A DNA stretch of 40,000 nt from Bryobacter sp. (lineage in GTDB: Bacteria; Acidobacteriota; Terriglobia; Bryobacterales; Bryobacteraceae): positions 1 to 40,000 of the forward strand of contig JALHNI010000048.1 in the NCBI GenBank assembly GCA_022843605.1. Direction: 5' to 3'. Both the position numbers and the translations under genes were made by a program. Under the pieces are notes generated by a model. It saw only the letters and a list, made by a program, of their open reading frames with translations, did no database searches and had not been told where the DNA came from. Each line of letters begins with the position of its first letter. The stretch's first letter is position 1. Below are positions 23,964-33,275 of the stretch, in pieces.

Positions 23964-25433
23964 ATGCGTACACTCTTCCTCAACCCTCCTTCCTTCGAGG
24001 GGTTCGACGGCGGCGCGAGCAGCCGCTGGCCGGCGTCGCGCGAAATCGAAAGCTACTGGTATCCGGTTTGGCTCTGCTATCCGGCGGGTTTGCTGCCCGA
24101 CAGCAAGGTGCTGGATGCCCCCCCGCACAAGGTCTCCATCGACCAGACCATCGCCATGGCTTCTGACTTCGAACTGCTCGTGCTGTTTACGTCGACTCCT
24201 GGTTTTCATGTCGACGTCAAGATGGCGGAGATGATGAAGGAATCGAACCCGAAGATGAAGGTTTGCTTCGTCGGGCCGCCGGTGACCGTGGAGCCCGAGA
24301 AAACGTTGCGCGAGAATCCCGCGATCGACTTTATTGTCCGCCGCGAGTTCGACTATCAGGTCGTGAACTACGCCAAAGGCACACCGCTCAAGGAACTGCC
24401 GGGCGTCAGCTATCGCACTGAGGGCGGTGGCATTTGGCATAACCCTGAGGGTCCGGTGATTGAGAATCTGGATGAGTTGCCTTGGGCGACTAAGATCTAC
24501 AAGCGCGACCTCGACTTCCGGCGCTATAACGTTCCCTTTCTGCTGAATCCGTTTGTGAGTTTCTATACGTCGCGCGGTTGCCCGGCCATGTGCACCTTCT
24601 GCCTTTGGCCTCAGACGCACTCCGGCCATCGCTGGCGCTTGCGCTCGATTCCGGACATTGTGAACGAGTGTAAGTGGGCTCTCGAAAACTTCCCCGGCTT
24701 GAAAGAGATCTTTTTCGACGACGACACCTTCAATTACAAGAAGGAACGCACCATCGAACTCTGCAAGGAACTGAAGAAGCTTAACTTTACCTGGAGCTGC
24801 ACCAGCCGCGTCACCACTGATTACGAAACGCTGAAGGCGATGCGCGAAGCCGGCTGCCGTTTGATGATCGTGGGCTACGAAAGCGGCGATCAGCAGATTC
24901 TGAAGAACATCAAGAAGGGCGCCACCGTCGACATGGCGCGCCGATATACGAAGGATGCCCACAGCCTGGGGCTGACGATTCACGGTGACTTTATTGTTGG
25001 CTTGCCTGGCGAGAGCCGGGAGTCTATCCGCAAGACGATCGACTTCGCCAAGGAAATGAACACCGAGACCATTCAGGTTTCGATTGCCCATCCTTATCCG
25101 GGTACCGAATTCTTCGACTACGTGAAGAAGAATAACCTGATTACGCTTGATTCGATGACCGACGAAACCGGTCATCAGTTACCCAACATCATTTACCCTG
25201 GTCTTGACCGCGGCGAGTTAGTCGATTGGGTGGAGCGTTTCTACGGCGAGTATTACTTCCGGCCGAAGGCGGCTTGGCGCGTCGTGCGGAAAGCGATCTT
25301 CGATACGGACGAACGCAAGCGCTTGTACAAAGAAGCGCGAGAGTACATGGCCCTGCGCGCCAAGCGCAAGACCTTCGTGAAGAAGTATCGTGAGCAGAAA
25401 GTCAGCGACGCCGCCGCGGCCGCTGGCGACTAG
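23964..25433 (+). CDS. hpnJ: hopanoid biosynthesis radical SAM protein HpnJ
   Basis: A 489-residue cobalamin-binding-type radical SAM enzyme. The N-terminus MRTLFLNPPSFEGFDGGASS with ASREIESYWYPVWL and SKVLDAPPH is characteristic of HpnJ, which is required to form the cyclitol ether head group of bacteriohopanetetrol. The cluster motif is SRGCPAMCTFCLWPQ (about residues 202-216), within a central radical SAM domain including FFDDDTFNYKKE and VGYESGDQQILKNIKKG. Hopanoids strengthen outer membranes and are known from acidobacteria. No other hpn or shc gene is present in the window, so the rest of the pathway lies elsewhere. The gene follows the 92-residue gene after 19 nt. Confidence 0.9.
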   Translation: MRTLFLNPPSFEGFDGGASSRWPASREIESYWYPVWLCYPAGLLPDSKVLDAPPHKVSIDQTIAMASDFELLVLFTSTPGFHVDVKMAEMMKESNPKMKVCFVGPPVTVEPEKTLRENPAIDFIVRREFDYQVVNYAKGTPLKELPGVSYRTEGGGIWHNPEGPVIENLDELPWATKIYKRDLDFRRYNVPFLLNPFVSFYTSRGCPAMCTFCLWPQTHSGHRWRLRSIPDIVNECKWALENFPGLKEIFFDDDTFNYKKERTIELCKELKKLNFTWSCTSRVTTDYETLKAMREAGCRLMIVGYESGDQQILKNIKKGATVDMARRYTKDAHSLGLTIHGDFIVGLPGESRESIRKTIDFAKEMNTETIQVSIAHPYPGTEFFDYVKKNNLITLDSMTDETGHQLPNIIYPGLDRGELVDWVERFYGEYYFRPKAAWRVVRKAIFDTDERKRLYKEAREYMALRAKRKTFVKKYREQKVSDAAAAAGD

Positions 25434-25540
25434 CGGGCTTCCCCAGTTTGTTTTCGGCTTCGAGGCGGGCACCACGGCGTGCTCATCTTCGGCGGCACCC
25501 CGCCAACATACAATAAAGATGAGTTCGCTATGAGGTATAC

Positions 25541-26392
25541 ATGCCGTTTTTGAAGGAGTGCCGGACCCTGGCGCTCATCGTTGCAACAACCACCGCCGTT
25601 TGGGCCCAGGCGCCGCAGACGCCGCGCCGCCCCGGCGGCTTCGTCCCCGGCCAAGCGCGCCCCACCGGTGACCCGGCGCAGATCGCGCGCGGCAAAGCCG
25701 TCTACGGGATCTCCTGCCGCTCCTGCCATGGGGCCGACCTGCGTGGCGGTGACATGGGTGGCCCGAACCTGCTGCGCTCGCAGCTCAGTCTGAGCGACCG
25801 TGACGGAGAGAAGATCATTCCCGTCATTCGCGGCAGCCTGCAAAGCAGCGGTATGCCGGCCATTCCGATGAGTGCTGATGACTCAAAGGCCGTGGCGACT
25901 TATGTTCGCAGCGTCCTGGCTACCATCGGTGGACAAGGCAAACCGCCGAGCGCCCAGGAACCGCCGACAATCCTGGTGGGCAAGGCCGCCGAGGGTAAAG
26001 TCTACTTCGCGAAGATGTGCGCCAAGTGCCATTCGGTCACGGGCGACTTGCAGGGTATCGCGACACGCATCGCGGATCCGAAAGCGTTGCAGAACGCCTG
26101 GGTGGCTGGCGGAGGCCGGCCCGGCCGGGGCGGCCCGCCCTCGCCGAAACGCCAGGTGATGGCAACGGTCACGCAGCCCGGCGGGCAGGTAGTCTCGGGT
26201 CCACTGCTGCGCATCGACGATTTCGTGGTCGCGCTCGAGATGCCGGATGGCACGTCGCGCTCTTTCCGGCGTGATGGAGATGTCCCCAAGGTGGTCGTTC
26301 AGGATCCTTTGGCGCCGCATCGCGAATTGCTTCCGGTCTACACCGACAAAGACATGCATAACTTGACCGCTTATCTGGTGACCTTGAAATGA
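25541..26392 (+). CDS. exported di-heme cytochrome c
   Basis: A 283-residue periplasmic protein with a signal peptide (LALIVATTTAVWAQA). Two heme c sites are present: C59-RS-C62-H63 in an N-terminal domain with GADLRGGDMGGPNL, and C160-AK-C163-H164 in a second domain. A glycine/arginine-rich loop (GGGRPGRGGPPSP) and a beta-rich segment are inserted in the second domain before the terminal helix with DMHNLTAYL, whose methionine may be a heme ligand. Its stop overlaps the start of the PQQ dehydrogenase as ATGA. The pair is almost certainly functional together, the cytochrome accepting electrons from the dehydrogenase and passing them to the respiratory chain. Confidence 0.93.
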   Translation: MPFLKECRTLALIVATTTAVWAQAPQTPRRPGGFVPGQARPTGDPAQIARGKAVYGISCRSCHGADLRGGDMGGPNLLRSQLSLSDRDGEKIIPVIRGSLQSSGMPAIPMSADDSKAVATYVRSVLATIGGQGKPPSAQEPPTILVGKAAEGKVYFAKMCAKCHSVTGDLQGIATRIADPKALQNAWVAGGGRPGRGGPPSPKRQVMATVTQPGGQVVSGPLLRIDDFVVALEMPDGTSRSFRRDGDVPKVVVQDPLAPHRELLPVYTDKDMHNLTAYLVTLK

Positions 26393-28050
26393 AGTTCCTA
26401 GCGTTCTTACTCGCCGCATTTAGCGCTTTCGCCCAGGGTGGTGGTGTATCTCCTGAAGAACTTCTGAAGCCGCTCAAAGATTCCTGGCCCACTTACAATG
26501 GCGACTATTCCGGACGGCGCTTCAGTGCACTAACTCAAGTGAATACGGCCACCGTCAAGAATCTGTCGCTCGCCTGGAGTATCCGCATGACGCCGGGCGT
26601 CAATCCGCCGTCCGGTGGCCGCGGACGCGGCGCCGGACCCGCCACTAAGCTGATTGTCGGCGGCGAAGGCACCGGCGACTTAAATGCCTCCAGCGGCACC
26701 ATCAAGGCCTCCGTGCTGGCGGTGGACGGCATCCTCTACTACACGATGCCGGATAACGCCTGGGCGGTGGACGCCCGCGACGGCCGTGAACTCTGGCACT
26801 ACGTCTGGAAAACCCGTGGCGGCACGCACATCGGCAATCGCGGCTTGGCCATGTGGAACAACTATCTCTACATGGAGACTCCTGATAACTACCTGGTCTC
26901 CCTGGATGCCCGCACCGGCAAAGAGCGCTGGCACAAGACGATCGCGGACCTCGATCAAGGCTACTTCTCGACGCCCGCGCCGATCGTAGTCGGTAACCAC
27001 GTGCTGGTCGGCACCGGTAACGACATTGACTCGCCAGGCTTCCTGCTCTCGTTTGACGCTGAAACCGGCGACCTGCAGTGGAAGTTCTACACCGTCCCCA
27101 TGAAGAAAGGCGACCCCGGTTTGGAAACCTGGGCCAGCCTCGATGCGGCCCGTCACGGCGGCGCCCAGACTTGGATTCCTGGCGCCTATGACCCGGAAAC
27201 CAAGCTCTACATCATCGGCACCGGCAACCCGACGCCGGCTTACACCGTCGGCCAGCGTGGAGAAGGCGATAACTTATTCACCTGTTCGCTGGTCGCCATC
27301 AACGTCGACACCGGGAAAATGGCCTGGTACTTCCAGACTTCGCCGCACGACATGCACGACTATGACTCGGCGCAGACTCCGATACTGATCGATGCGCCGT
27401 TCAACGGCAAGATGCGCAAGCTCGTGCTGACCGCGGCGCGCAATGGTTACTTCTTCACCCTGGATCGAGTCACTGGCGAACGCCTCGTCACCACGAAGTA
27501 CGGCCAGTACACCAACTGGGCGAAGGGCTTGAATAAGTTCGGTGGACCCGAACATGATCCCGTCAAGGATCCCACCGTGGGCGGCGCGCTCGTTTCGCCT
27601 ACCTCCGACGGCACGGTGAACTGGCAGCCCCCGGCTTACTCTCCCCAGACCGGTTTGTTCTACGTTCCCGAGGGCAATGGCTTCTCGCTCTTCTATCTAA
27701 CCGATACCGACCCGCGCGGCTCGATGGGACTCGGCGGTAAGGAAGAAGTCGCCGTCGGCACCGGCGGCAATTACTTAAGTGCGATCGATTACCAGACGGG
27801 AAAAGTTGTCTGGCGGCATCGCTTCTACGGCAACGGTGGCGGCGGCGGTCTTCTCGCCACCGCCGGCGGATTGCTGTTCGCCGGCGACGGCATGGGCAGC
27901 CTGGTGGCGCATGACGCCAAAACGGGCAAGCCACTTTGGCATACGCGCATCGGTAACATCACCAATGCTCCCCAGACGTTTCTGCTCGACGGCCATCAAT
28001 ACCTGACGGTCGCCACCGGCGATACGCTGTGGGCCTTCATTCTGAATTAG
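26389..28050 (+). CDS. PQQ-dependent alcohol dehydrogenase-like quinoprotein
   Basis: A 553-residue periplasmic eight-bladed propeller enzyme that oxidises alcohols or related substrates with pyrroloquinoline quinone. A signal peptide ends near residue 15 (MKFLAFLLAAFSAFA). Opening segments DSWPTYNGDYSGRRFSALTQ and VNTATVKNLSLAWS are typical of the methanol/ethanol dehydrogenase family, as are the later SPHDMHDYDSAQTP and GGGLLATAGGLLFAGDGMG. The catalytic aspartate would be D324, and D326 two residues on occupies the position that distinguishes lanthanide-dependent (XoxF-like) from calcium-dependent enzymes. A large part of its size is shared with other acidobacterial PQQ dehydrogenases. Its ATG overlaps the cytochrome stop. 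Substrate is unknown. Confidence 0.93.
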   Translation: MKFLAFLLAAFSAFAQGGGVSPEELLKPLKDSWPTYNGDYSGRRFSALTQVNTATVKNLSLAWSIRMTPGVNPPSGGRGRGAGPATKLIVGGEGTGDLNASSGTIKASVLAVDGILYYTMPDNAWAVDARDGRELWHYVWKTRGGTHIGNRGLAMWNNYLYMETPDNYLVSLDARTGKERWHKTIADLDQGYFSTPAPIVVGNHVLVGTGNDIDSPGFLLSFDAETGDLQWKFYTVPMKKGDPGLETWASLDAARHGGAQTWIPGAYDPETKLYIIGTGNPTPAYTVGQRGEGDNLFTCSLVAINVDTGKMAWYFQTSPHDMHDYDSAQTPILIDAPFNGKMRKLVLTAARNGYFFTLDRVTGERLVTTKYGQYTNWAKGLNKFGGPEHDPVKDPTVGGALVSPTSDGTVNWQPPAYSPQTGLFYVPEGNGFSLFYLTDTDPRGSMGLGGKEEVAVGTGGNYLSAIDYQTGKVVWRHRFYGNGGGGGLLATAGGLLFAGDGMGSLVAHDAKTGKPLWHTRIGNITNAPQTFLLDGHQYLTVATGDTLWAFILN

Positions 28051-28154
28051 GCGTCAACTGCGGAGCGGTGACGGAACCTGGCGTAAGTCTGCCCGGGAAC
28101 CGGATATGATCCTAGGTACTCGATTCGTCGAATACCGGAAGGACCGTCTCACCG

Positions 28155-31100
28155 ATGAAAATGATTCTGAGCCTGTTGCTGCTGATGGCTGCGGCCCTCG
28201 CCCAAACGCCGGTGCGCTATCGCATCAATGCCGTGGCGGGCACCAACGTCATTGGCGATGGCGGGCTGGCGGCCGATGCCATTCTCGATGAAGTTGGCAC
28301 CGTTTACGCCGACCAGCGCGGCGGCTTCTACCTGTCCGGTCTGTTTCGCCTGCGCTACGTCAATGCTGACGGCGCGATTCGTACCGTAATGGGGAAAGGC
28401 TATGGCGACCCTCCGGTGGACGGCGTCGCGGCTGTCGAGAGCACCCTGAATACCGCCTCTGACGTAGTCACCGGGCCCGACGGCGACCTTTATGTTTCTG
28501 ACGAAGTCTCCTGCATCGTCTTCCGGATCGATCGCGCCGGCATGGTCCGCTTTGTCGCCGGCACGGGTGTCTGTGGCTTTAGCGGCGATCGCGGACCAGC
28601 CCGCCAAGCCCAACTCAATACACCCGTCGGCTTGGCCTTCGACACCCAAGGCCGCCTGCTGATCGCTGATCAAGTAAATGACCGCATTCGTCGCGTCGAT
28701 GCCGCCGGCGTCATTGAGACCATTGCCGGTATTGGTGGCCCGCAGAGCTTCTCGCAGCCGGGACTGCCGGCTTTGCAGACGCCAGTCTCCTTTCCCACCA
28801 GTTTGGCTGTCGCGCCCGATGGCACCATCTATTTCGCCGAGTTCGGCTATCGCCGTGTCCGCCGCATCACTCCCGCCGGCATCGTGGCCAACGTCGCCGG
28901 TAGCGGCTTCCCGGGTAACTCCGGCGACGGCGGACCGGCACTCGAAGCCCGCTTCAACTTCGCCGATCGCATTGCCCTCGACTCAACCCGCCAGCGCCTC
29001 TACATCTCGGACTCCATCAGCAGCCGCGTCCGGGCCGTCGACCTCGCCAGCGGCCGCATCAACGCCGTAGCCGGCGTCACCTTTACGGTGGGCGGCATCG
29101 ATGTGCTCGCCGATGCCTTCTGGGGCGATGGCGGACCGGCGAATCTCGCGGGCTTGGCCCGGCCGCGAGGCATCGCCGTTGACGAGGCAGGCGCGCTCTA
29201 CGTCGCGGATGGCCGCAACTTTCGCATTCGCAAAATCGAAAACAGCCTCATCCGGACGGTGGCCGGCCGCTTCCGCAACACGGCGAATGGACCGGCCTCG
29301 CGTGCCGAGATGAACAACGTTCTTTCTATTGCCCCGGACGTCGACGGCACGCTCGTCATCTCGGACCGCAGCAATCGGATCCTGCGGCGCGTCACCGGCG
29401 ACCAGATCGCTGTAATCGCCGGAACCCCACCGGAGCGCTGGCCGGCCAACGTGCCCAATGGTTCCTCAGGTGACGGCGGCCCGGCCCTGAACGCGCGCTT
29501 CGTTGCTCCGCGTGGCACCGCCATCGATGCGGCCGGCCGTATCTACGTGATCGATCACGGTTCCCTTACCGATACGCCGAGGCTGCGCAAACTCGATAAC
29601 GGCCTGGTGACGTTTCTGGCAAACCTGCCCGTCGGTGTCACCACCATCGCTATTGATCGCGCGCGGAATCTGATCTACGCCACGATTCCCTCCGCCAACA
29701 AAGTGATCGTGGCCGAACTCGTCCAAGGGGCACTCACCTTTCGCGACTTCGCCGGCACCGGCGTGGCCGGCTTTTCCGGCGACGGGGGGTCGGCCTCGAT
29801 CGCTCGCCTGCACCAACCCACCGACATCGCCGTCGATGCGGCGGGCAATGTCTACATCGCTGACATCGGTAACTACCGAGTACGCCGCGTTGCCGGCGGC
29901 GCGATCTCGACGATCATGGGCAATGGAAACCGCGTCGTCGCGAGCAGCGTGCGGGCCGATGCCTCGCCCTTGCAGGAAGCGATCTCGCCGTTGGCGCTCA
30001 CCGTCGATCCCACCAATCGCGTGACGATCGTCGAGGGCTATGGCGGCGTGGTTCGCCAACTCGATCCCTCCACCGGCCGCCTGCGCGTCATCGCCGGCGC
30101 GATCGGCCGGATCGGCTCCGGCGGCGACGGCGGTTTGGCGACGAACGCCGGGTTCGTCTACCTCTCGCGCATTCGCTCGGACGGCCAAGGCAATCTCTAC
30201 CTAAGCGACGGCATCACCGATCATCTTCGTGTCCTGCGGCCCATCACCCTCACCCGGCTGGAAGCGGTGAGCGGCAATGCGCAGTCGGCTCCGGCCTCCA
30301 CCCGATTGGCCTCGCCTTTAGTGGTGCGCCTTACCGCGAGCGATGGCGTGTTGGCTGGCGTCAGTGTGCGCTTCAGTGCAGCCGGCGCGACAGTGAATCC
30401 GGCCACCGCAATCACCGGTGCCGATGGTCTGGCCCGCGCGGAGGTCACGCTGGGTGGCAGCCTGGGCCCCGTGACGATCACGGCGACCGCCGAAGATCTG
30501 CCGCCCGTCACCTTTCAGGCGACGGCTACCGCCCCGGTGGCCGTCAATCCGAATCGTCCGGTCGTCCAGAACGCCGGCGTCGCCACGGCCGGAGCATTCG
30601 GCGCTGGCAAGACCATCTCGCCCGGCACCTGGATTGAGATCTACGGCTCCAATCTGGCCGCCGCCACGCGCGAATGGGCCGGGAGCGATTTCGTCGGGCG
30701 GCAAGCCCCCACCGCGCTTGATGGTGTCAGTGTCTCCATTGGCAATCAGGCGGCTTTCGTCGCTCTAATCAGCCCGACTCAGATCAATGCCCAGGTGCCC
30801 GCTGGAATCGGGATCGGCCTCGTCCCGTTGACGGTGAAGACGCCCGCCGGAGTGAGCGAGCCCGTCCTGGTGAACGCGGCGGAAGCGTCCCCGGGCTTGC
30901 TGTCGCCGCCGGTGTTTCTCGTCGACGGCGTGCAGTACGTTGCGGCCTATCATCAGGATCAGGCATTCGTTGGCCGCGAGGGACTCATTCCGGGCGCGAA
31001 CTTCCGGCCTGCCCGCCCCGGCGACGTCCTCACGCTTTACGGCGTCGGCTTCGGTGCCACCTCGCCGGCGTCCCCCCCGGGGGTGGTCGTCACCGGCACT

Positions 31101-31289
31101 CCCACCTTGCCCAACTTCACCATCCGGCTGGGCGGCGCTTCGGCCAATGTCCTGTTCGCCGGACTGGCTTCTTCCGTCGTGGGCCTCTACCAATTCAACT
31201 TCGTCGTTCCCGCCGATGCGCCGGAAGGCGATGTGCTCATCACGCTTCCAGGCGTGACGCAGCGCCTGATGCTTACCGTCGCTCGCTGA
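28155..31289 (+). CDS. large secreted NHL-repeat protein with TIGR03437 C-terminal module
   Basis: A 1044-residue exported protein with a signal peptide (MKMILSLLLLMAAALAQ). Residues about 20-690 are a beta-propeller-like array of NHL repeats of the type GFSGDGGPA-x-ARL-x-P-x-GIAVD-x-GNLYVAD; GDGG or GDRG motifs recur near residues 34, 144, 257, 324, 439, 542 and 657. Residues about 695-795 are a bacterial Ig-like domain (LEAVSGNAQSAPASTRLASP). Residues about 800-1044 are the TIGR03437-type domain: ISPGTWIEIYGSNLA, ISPTQINAQVPAG, LTLYGVGFGATSP and LYQFNFVVPADAPEG. The family is greatly expanded in Solibacter-like acidobacteria; surface adhesion or recognition is assumed, not known. A GGAAGGA ribosome site lies 11 nt upstream. 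Confidence 0.94.
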   Translation: MKMILSLLLLMAAALAQTPVRYRINAVAGTNVIGDGGLAADAILDEVGTVYADQRGGFYLSGLFRLRYVNADGAIRTVMGKGYGDPPVDGVAAVESTLNTASDVVTGPDGDLYVSDEVSCIVFRIDRAGMVRFVAGTGVCGFSGDRGPARQAQLNTPVGLAFDTQGRLLIADQVNDRIRRVDAAGVIETIAGIGGPQSFSQPGLPALQTPVSFPTSLAVAPDGTIYFAEFGYRRVRRITPAGIVANVAGSGFPGNSGDGGPALEARFNFADRIALDSTRQRLYISDSISSRVRAVDLASGRINAVAGVTFTVGGIDVLADAFWGDGGPANLAGLARPRGIAVDEAGALYVADGRNFRIRKIENSLIRTVAGRFRNTANGPASRAEMNNVLSIAPDVDGTLVISDRSNRILRRVTGDQIAVIAGTPPERWPANVPNGSSGDGGPALNARFVAPRGTAIDAAGRIYVIDHGSLTDTPRLRKLDNGLVTFLANLPVGVTTIAIDRARNLIYATIPSANKVIVAELVQGALTFRDFAGTGVAGFSGDGGSASIARLHQPTDIAVDAAGNVYIADIGNYRVRRVAGGAISTIMGNGNRVVASSVRADASPLQEAISPLALTVDPTNRVTIVEGYGGVVRQLDPSTGRLRVIAGAIGRIGSGGDGGLATNAGFVYLSRIRSDGQGNLYLSDGITDHLRVLRPITLTRLEAVSGNAQSAPASTRLASPLVVRLTASDGVLAGVSVRFSAAGATVNPATAITGADGLARAEVTLGGSLGPVTITATAEDLPPVTFQATATAPVAVNPNRPVVQNAGVATAGAFGAGKTISPGTWIEIYGSNLAAATREWAGSDFVGRQAPTALDGVSVSIGNQAAFVALISPTQINAQVPAGIGIGLVPLTVKTPAGVSEPVLVNAAEASPGLLSPPVFLVDGVQYVAAYHQDQAFVGREGLIPGANFRPARPGDVLTLYGVGFGATSPASPPGVVVTGTPTLPNFTIRLGGASANVLFAGLASSVVGLYQFNFVVPADAPEGDVLITLPGVTQRLMLTVAR

Positions 31290-31304
31290 GCCGGTTTACG
31301 GCTC
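31288..31304. terminator. weak hairpin over two convergent stops
   Basis: A 6-bp perfect stem (31288-31293 with 31299-31304) with a 5-nt loop covers the last bases of both the NHL-protein gene and the convergent nuclease gene. No T-run follows on either side, so its role as terminator is uncertain. Confidence 0.3.
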
Positions 31305-31757
31305 CGGGCCGAAGGCGGGCTTGCGGAAGTTCCAAGGGGCGATAGCGTCGGCGTCCGTCCACAGCCCGATCCCCGCTTCCCGCGCCCGCTCTTCCAGTTC
31401 ACGAAGTTCCATATCGCGTGGCGCGTACCGGCGAAACCACCACGCCATTCCCGCGCGCACCATCTCCTGATTGACGTGCTTCGATCCCAGATACAAGTCC
31501 GCCACTGAACGACCGTAGCGATCCTTGGATCGTATAACCACCCGCACCGTCTGCTTGAAGATCATCTCGCCCAGATAGTCCTGCGCGCGCCGCCCGTAGG
31601 CCTGCCGCTTCTCCGGCGCATCGATTCCGTGCAAGCGAATGCGCACCTCTCGCCCGGCGCGCATCACCCCGACCGTGTCGCCGTCGATGATCGCCACCAC
31701 CCGGCCCTCAAACTCAATTGCCGGCGCGGCGGCCAGCAGCAGCAACAGGGCGAGCAA
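31296..31757 (-). CDS. secreted thermonuclease-like nuclease (SNase family)
   Basis: A 153-residue nuclease of the staphylococcal nuclease family, cutting DNA or RNA with calcium. Residues 1-13 are a hydrophobic signal peptide (LLALLLLLAAAPA type). The fold signatures are VVAIIDGDTV, RIRLHGIDAPEKRQ and KDRYGRSVADLYL. The catalytic arginine, glutamate and second arginine are R41, E49 and R83, with the family's R-to-E spacing of eight. A tryptophan-rich end (GMAWWFRRYAP, GLWTDADAIAPWNFRK) matches the family. The start is TTG, 1 nt after the permease stop, so the two genes are probably cotranscribed. It may serve extracellular nucleic acid use. Confidence 0.93.
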   Translation of the reverse strand: MLALLLLLAAAPAIEFEGRVVAIIDGDTVGVMRAGREVRIRLHGIDAPEKRQAYGRRAQDYLGEMIFKQTVRVVIRSKDRYGRSVADLYLGSKHVNQEMVRAGMAWWFRRYAPRDMELRELEERAREAGIGLWTDADAIAPWNFRKPAFGPEP

Positions 31758-31758
31758 G

Positions 31759-33255
31759 TTACTCCATCTTCCCCAGCACGCTCCGGCTCTTGCTGTAGCC
31801 GAAGTAAATCAGTAAACCGAGCGCCAACCAAGCCAGAAAGTTGATCCAGGTGAAAAGCGGCAGACTCAGCATGAGGAGTACGCAGCACCCGATAGCCAGC
31901 AGGGGAATCAGCGGGACCAGCGGCACGCGAAAGCCGCGTGGCCGTTCCGGCTGCTTCTTGCGCAACACCAGCACCCCCGCCGACACCATGGCGAAGGCGC
32001 AGAGCGTGCCCATGTTTGCCAGGTCCGCGAAGGCCCCGATATCCCCGAACATCGCGGGAATGCCCACTGCGAAGCCCGCGATCCAAGTGGCCACGTGCGG
32101 CGTGCGATAGCGCGGATGCACCTTGGAGAACAGCTTCGGCAACAGGCCATCGCGGGACATGGCGAACCAGATGCGGCTTTGCCCGTATTGAAAGACGAGC
32201 AGCGAACTCACCATGCCGAAGAGCGCGCCCACGCCAACAAACCAACGCACGTTGTTCTCGCCCACTTGCTTCAGCGCGTTCACCACCGGGGCCGCATTAT
32301 TCAGTGTCTTCCAGTTCTGCATACCGGTCAGCACGATGGCCACACCGCAGTAGAGCAGAGCACAGATCACCAGCGACGCGATGATGCCGATGGGCAGGTC
32401 GCGTTGCGGTCGGCGGCACTCTTCGGCGGCCGTCGAGACCGAGTCGAAACCAATGTAGGTGAAGAAGACGATGGCCGCGCCGGTCAGCAGTCCGTTCATT
32501 CCGTTCGGGAAGATCGGGTTCCAGTTTTCCACCTGGATGTGCGTGGAGCCCACCGCGATAAACAGCAGGATCACGCTCACCTTGAAGATCACCATGAAGT
32601 TATTGGCGTCGGTGCCCTCCTTCACGCCCCGCACCAGCACCCAGGTGAGTGCCAGCAGGATCAGGAATGAGGCCAGATTCACGTGCGGCGTAAAGACGCC
32701 GTTTTGAATGGTGGGTTGCGAGATCATTTCGGGGAGCCGCCAACCAAAGCGGTCGAGGACGTCGTTCATGTGGGCCGCAAAGCCCACGGCCACGGCCATG
32801 TTGGAGACTGCGTATTCCAACACGAGTTGCCAGCCCACCATCCAGGCGAAGATCTCGCCAAGTGTGGCGTAAGCGTAGGTGTAGGCGCTGCCGGCGATCG
32901 GAATCATGGAGGCCAGTTCGGCATAGCAGAGTCCGGCCAAGCCGCAAGCGATGGCCACCAGCAGGAAGGAAAGGGCAATGCCGGGTCCGCCGCCGGGCCG
33001 TCCCACGCTGGTGACTGAGCCGCCGCTCCCGATGATTTCAAGGATCGTCGCATTCAGGATCGACGAATATTCCTTCACCTCGCCGGCGGCGGCGGTGCCC
33101 GTCAAAATGAAGATGCCGGAACCGATGACGGCACCAATGCCGAGCGCAATCAACTGCCAGGGGCCCAGCGTTTTCGCCAGTCGATTCTGGGGTTCCTCAC
33201 TGGCGGCGATGAGGGCATCAATGCTTTGGGTGCGAAAGAGCTGGCTATCGGGCAT
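31759..33255 (-). CDS. APC-family amino acid permease (CAT-like)
   Basis: A 498-residue inner-membrane transporter of the amino acid-polyamine-organocation superfamily, with about 12-14 membrane helices. GPWQLIALGIGAVIGSGIFILTG-type helix 1 (residues about 32-55) with the unwound GSGIF motif, AGLCYAELASMIPIAGSAYTYAYATLGE, and FFTYIGFDSVSTAAEE are characteristic of the cationic amino acid transporter (CAT/YfnA) branch. Likely substrates are lysine, arginine or other amino acids, but selectivity cannot be read from the sequence. It is followed by the nuclease gene 1 nt later. A hairpin with a T-run and a TACACT box lie just upstream of its ATG. Confidence 0.94.
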   Translation of the reverse strand: MPDSQLFRTQSIDALIAASEEPQNRLAKTLGPWQLIALGIGAVIGSGIFILTGTAAAGEVKEYSSILNATILEIIGSGGSVTSVGRPGGGPGIALSFLLVAIACGLAGLCYAELASMIPIAGSAYTYAYATLGEIFAWMVGWQLVLEYAVSNMAVAVGFAAHMNDVLDRFGWRLPEMISQPTIQNGVFTPHVNLASFLILLALTWVLVRGVKEGTDANNFMVIFKVSVILLFIAVGSTHIQVENWNPIFPNGMNGLLTGAAIVFFTYIGFDSVSTAAEECRRPQRDLPIGIIASLVICALLYCGVAIVLTGMQNWKTLNNAAPVVNALKQVGENNVRWFVGVGALFGMVSSLLVFQYGQSRIWFAMSRDGLLPKLFSKVHPRYRTPHVATWIAGFAVGIPAMFGDIGAFADLANMGTLCAFAMVSAGVLVLRKKQPERPRGFRVPLVPLIPLLAIGCCVLLMLSLPLFTWINFLAWLALGLLIYFGYSKSRSVLGKME

Positions 33256-33264
33256 GAGACCCGT

Positions 33265-33270
33265 AGTGTA
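33265..33270 (-). promoter_or_regulatory. candidate -10 element (TACACT) of the permease gene
   Basis: On the minus strand TACACT ends 9 nt before the permease ATG. It lies just downstream of the hairpin at 33276-33317, so the hairpin could separate the upstream operon from a new promoter. The -35 region would fall inside the hairpin and has no clear consensus. Confidence 0.3.
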
Positions 33271-33275
33271 ACTCT

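Noticed and set aside
23886..25175. A 429-codon open frame antisense to hpnJ
   Set aside because: It lies wholly opposite a well-identified gene, its translation shows no domain or motif, and long antisense frames are common in GC-rich DNA.
28155..30240. Repeated GDGGPA-type segments as a possible DNA repeat or recombination array
   Set aside because: The repeats are protein-level NHL units with variable DNA sequence and spacing of about 67-115 codons, so they reflect the propeller fold.
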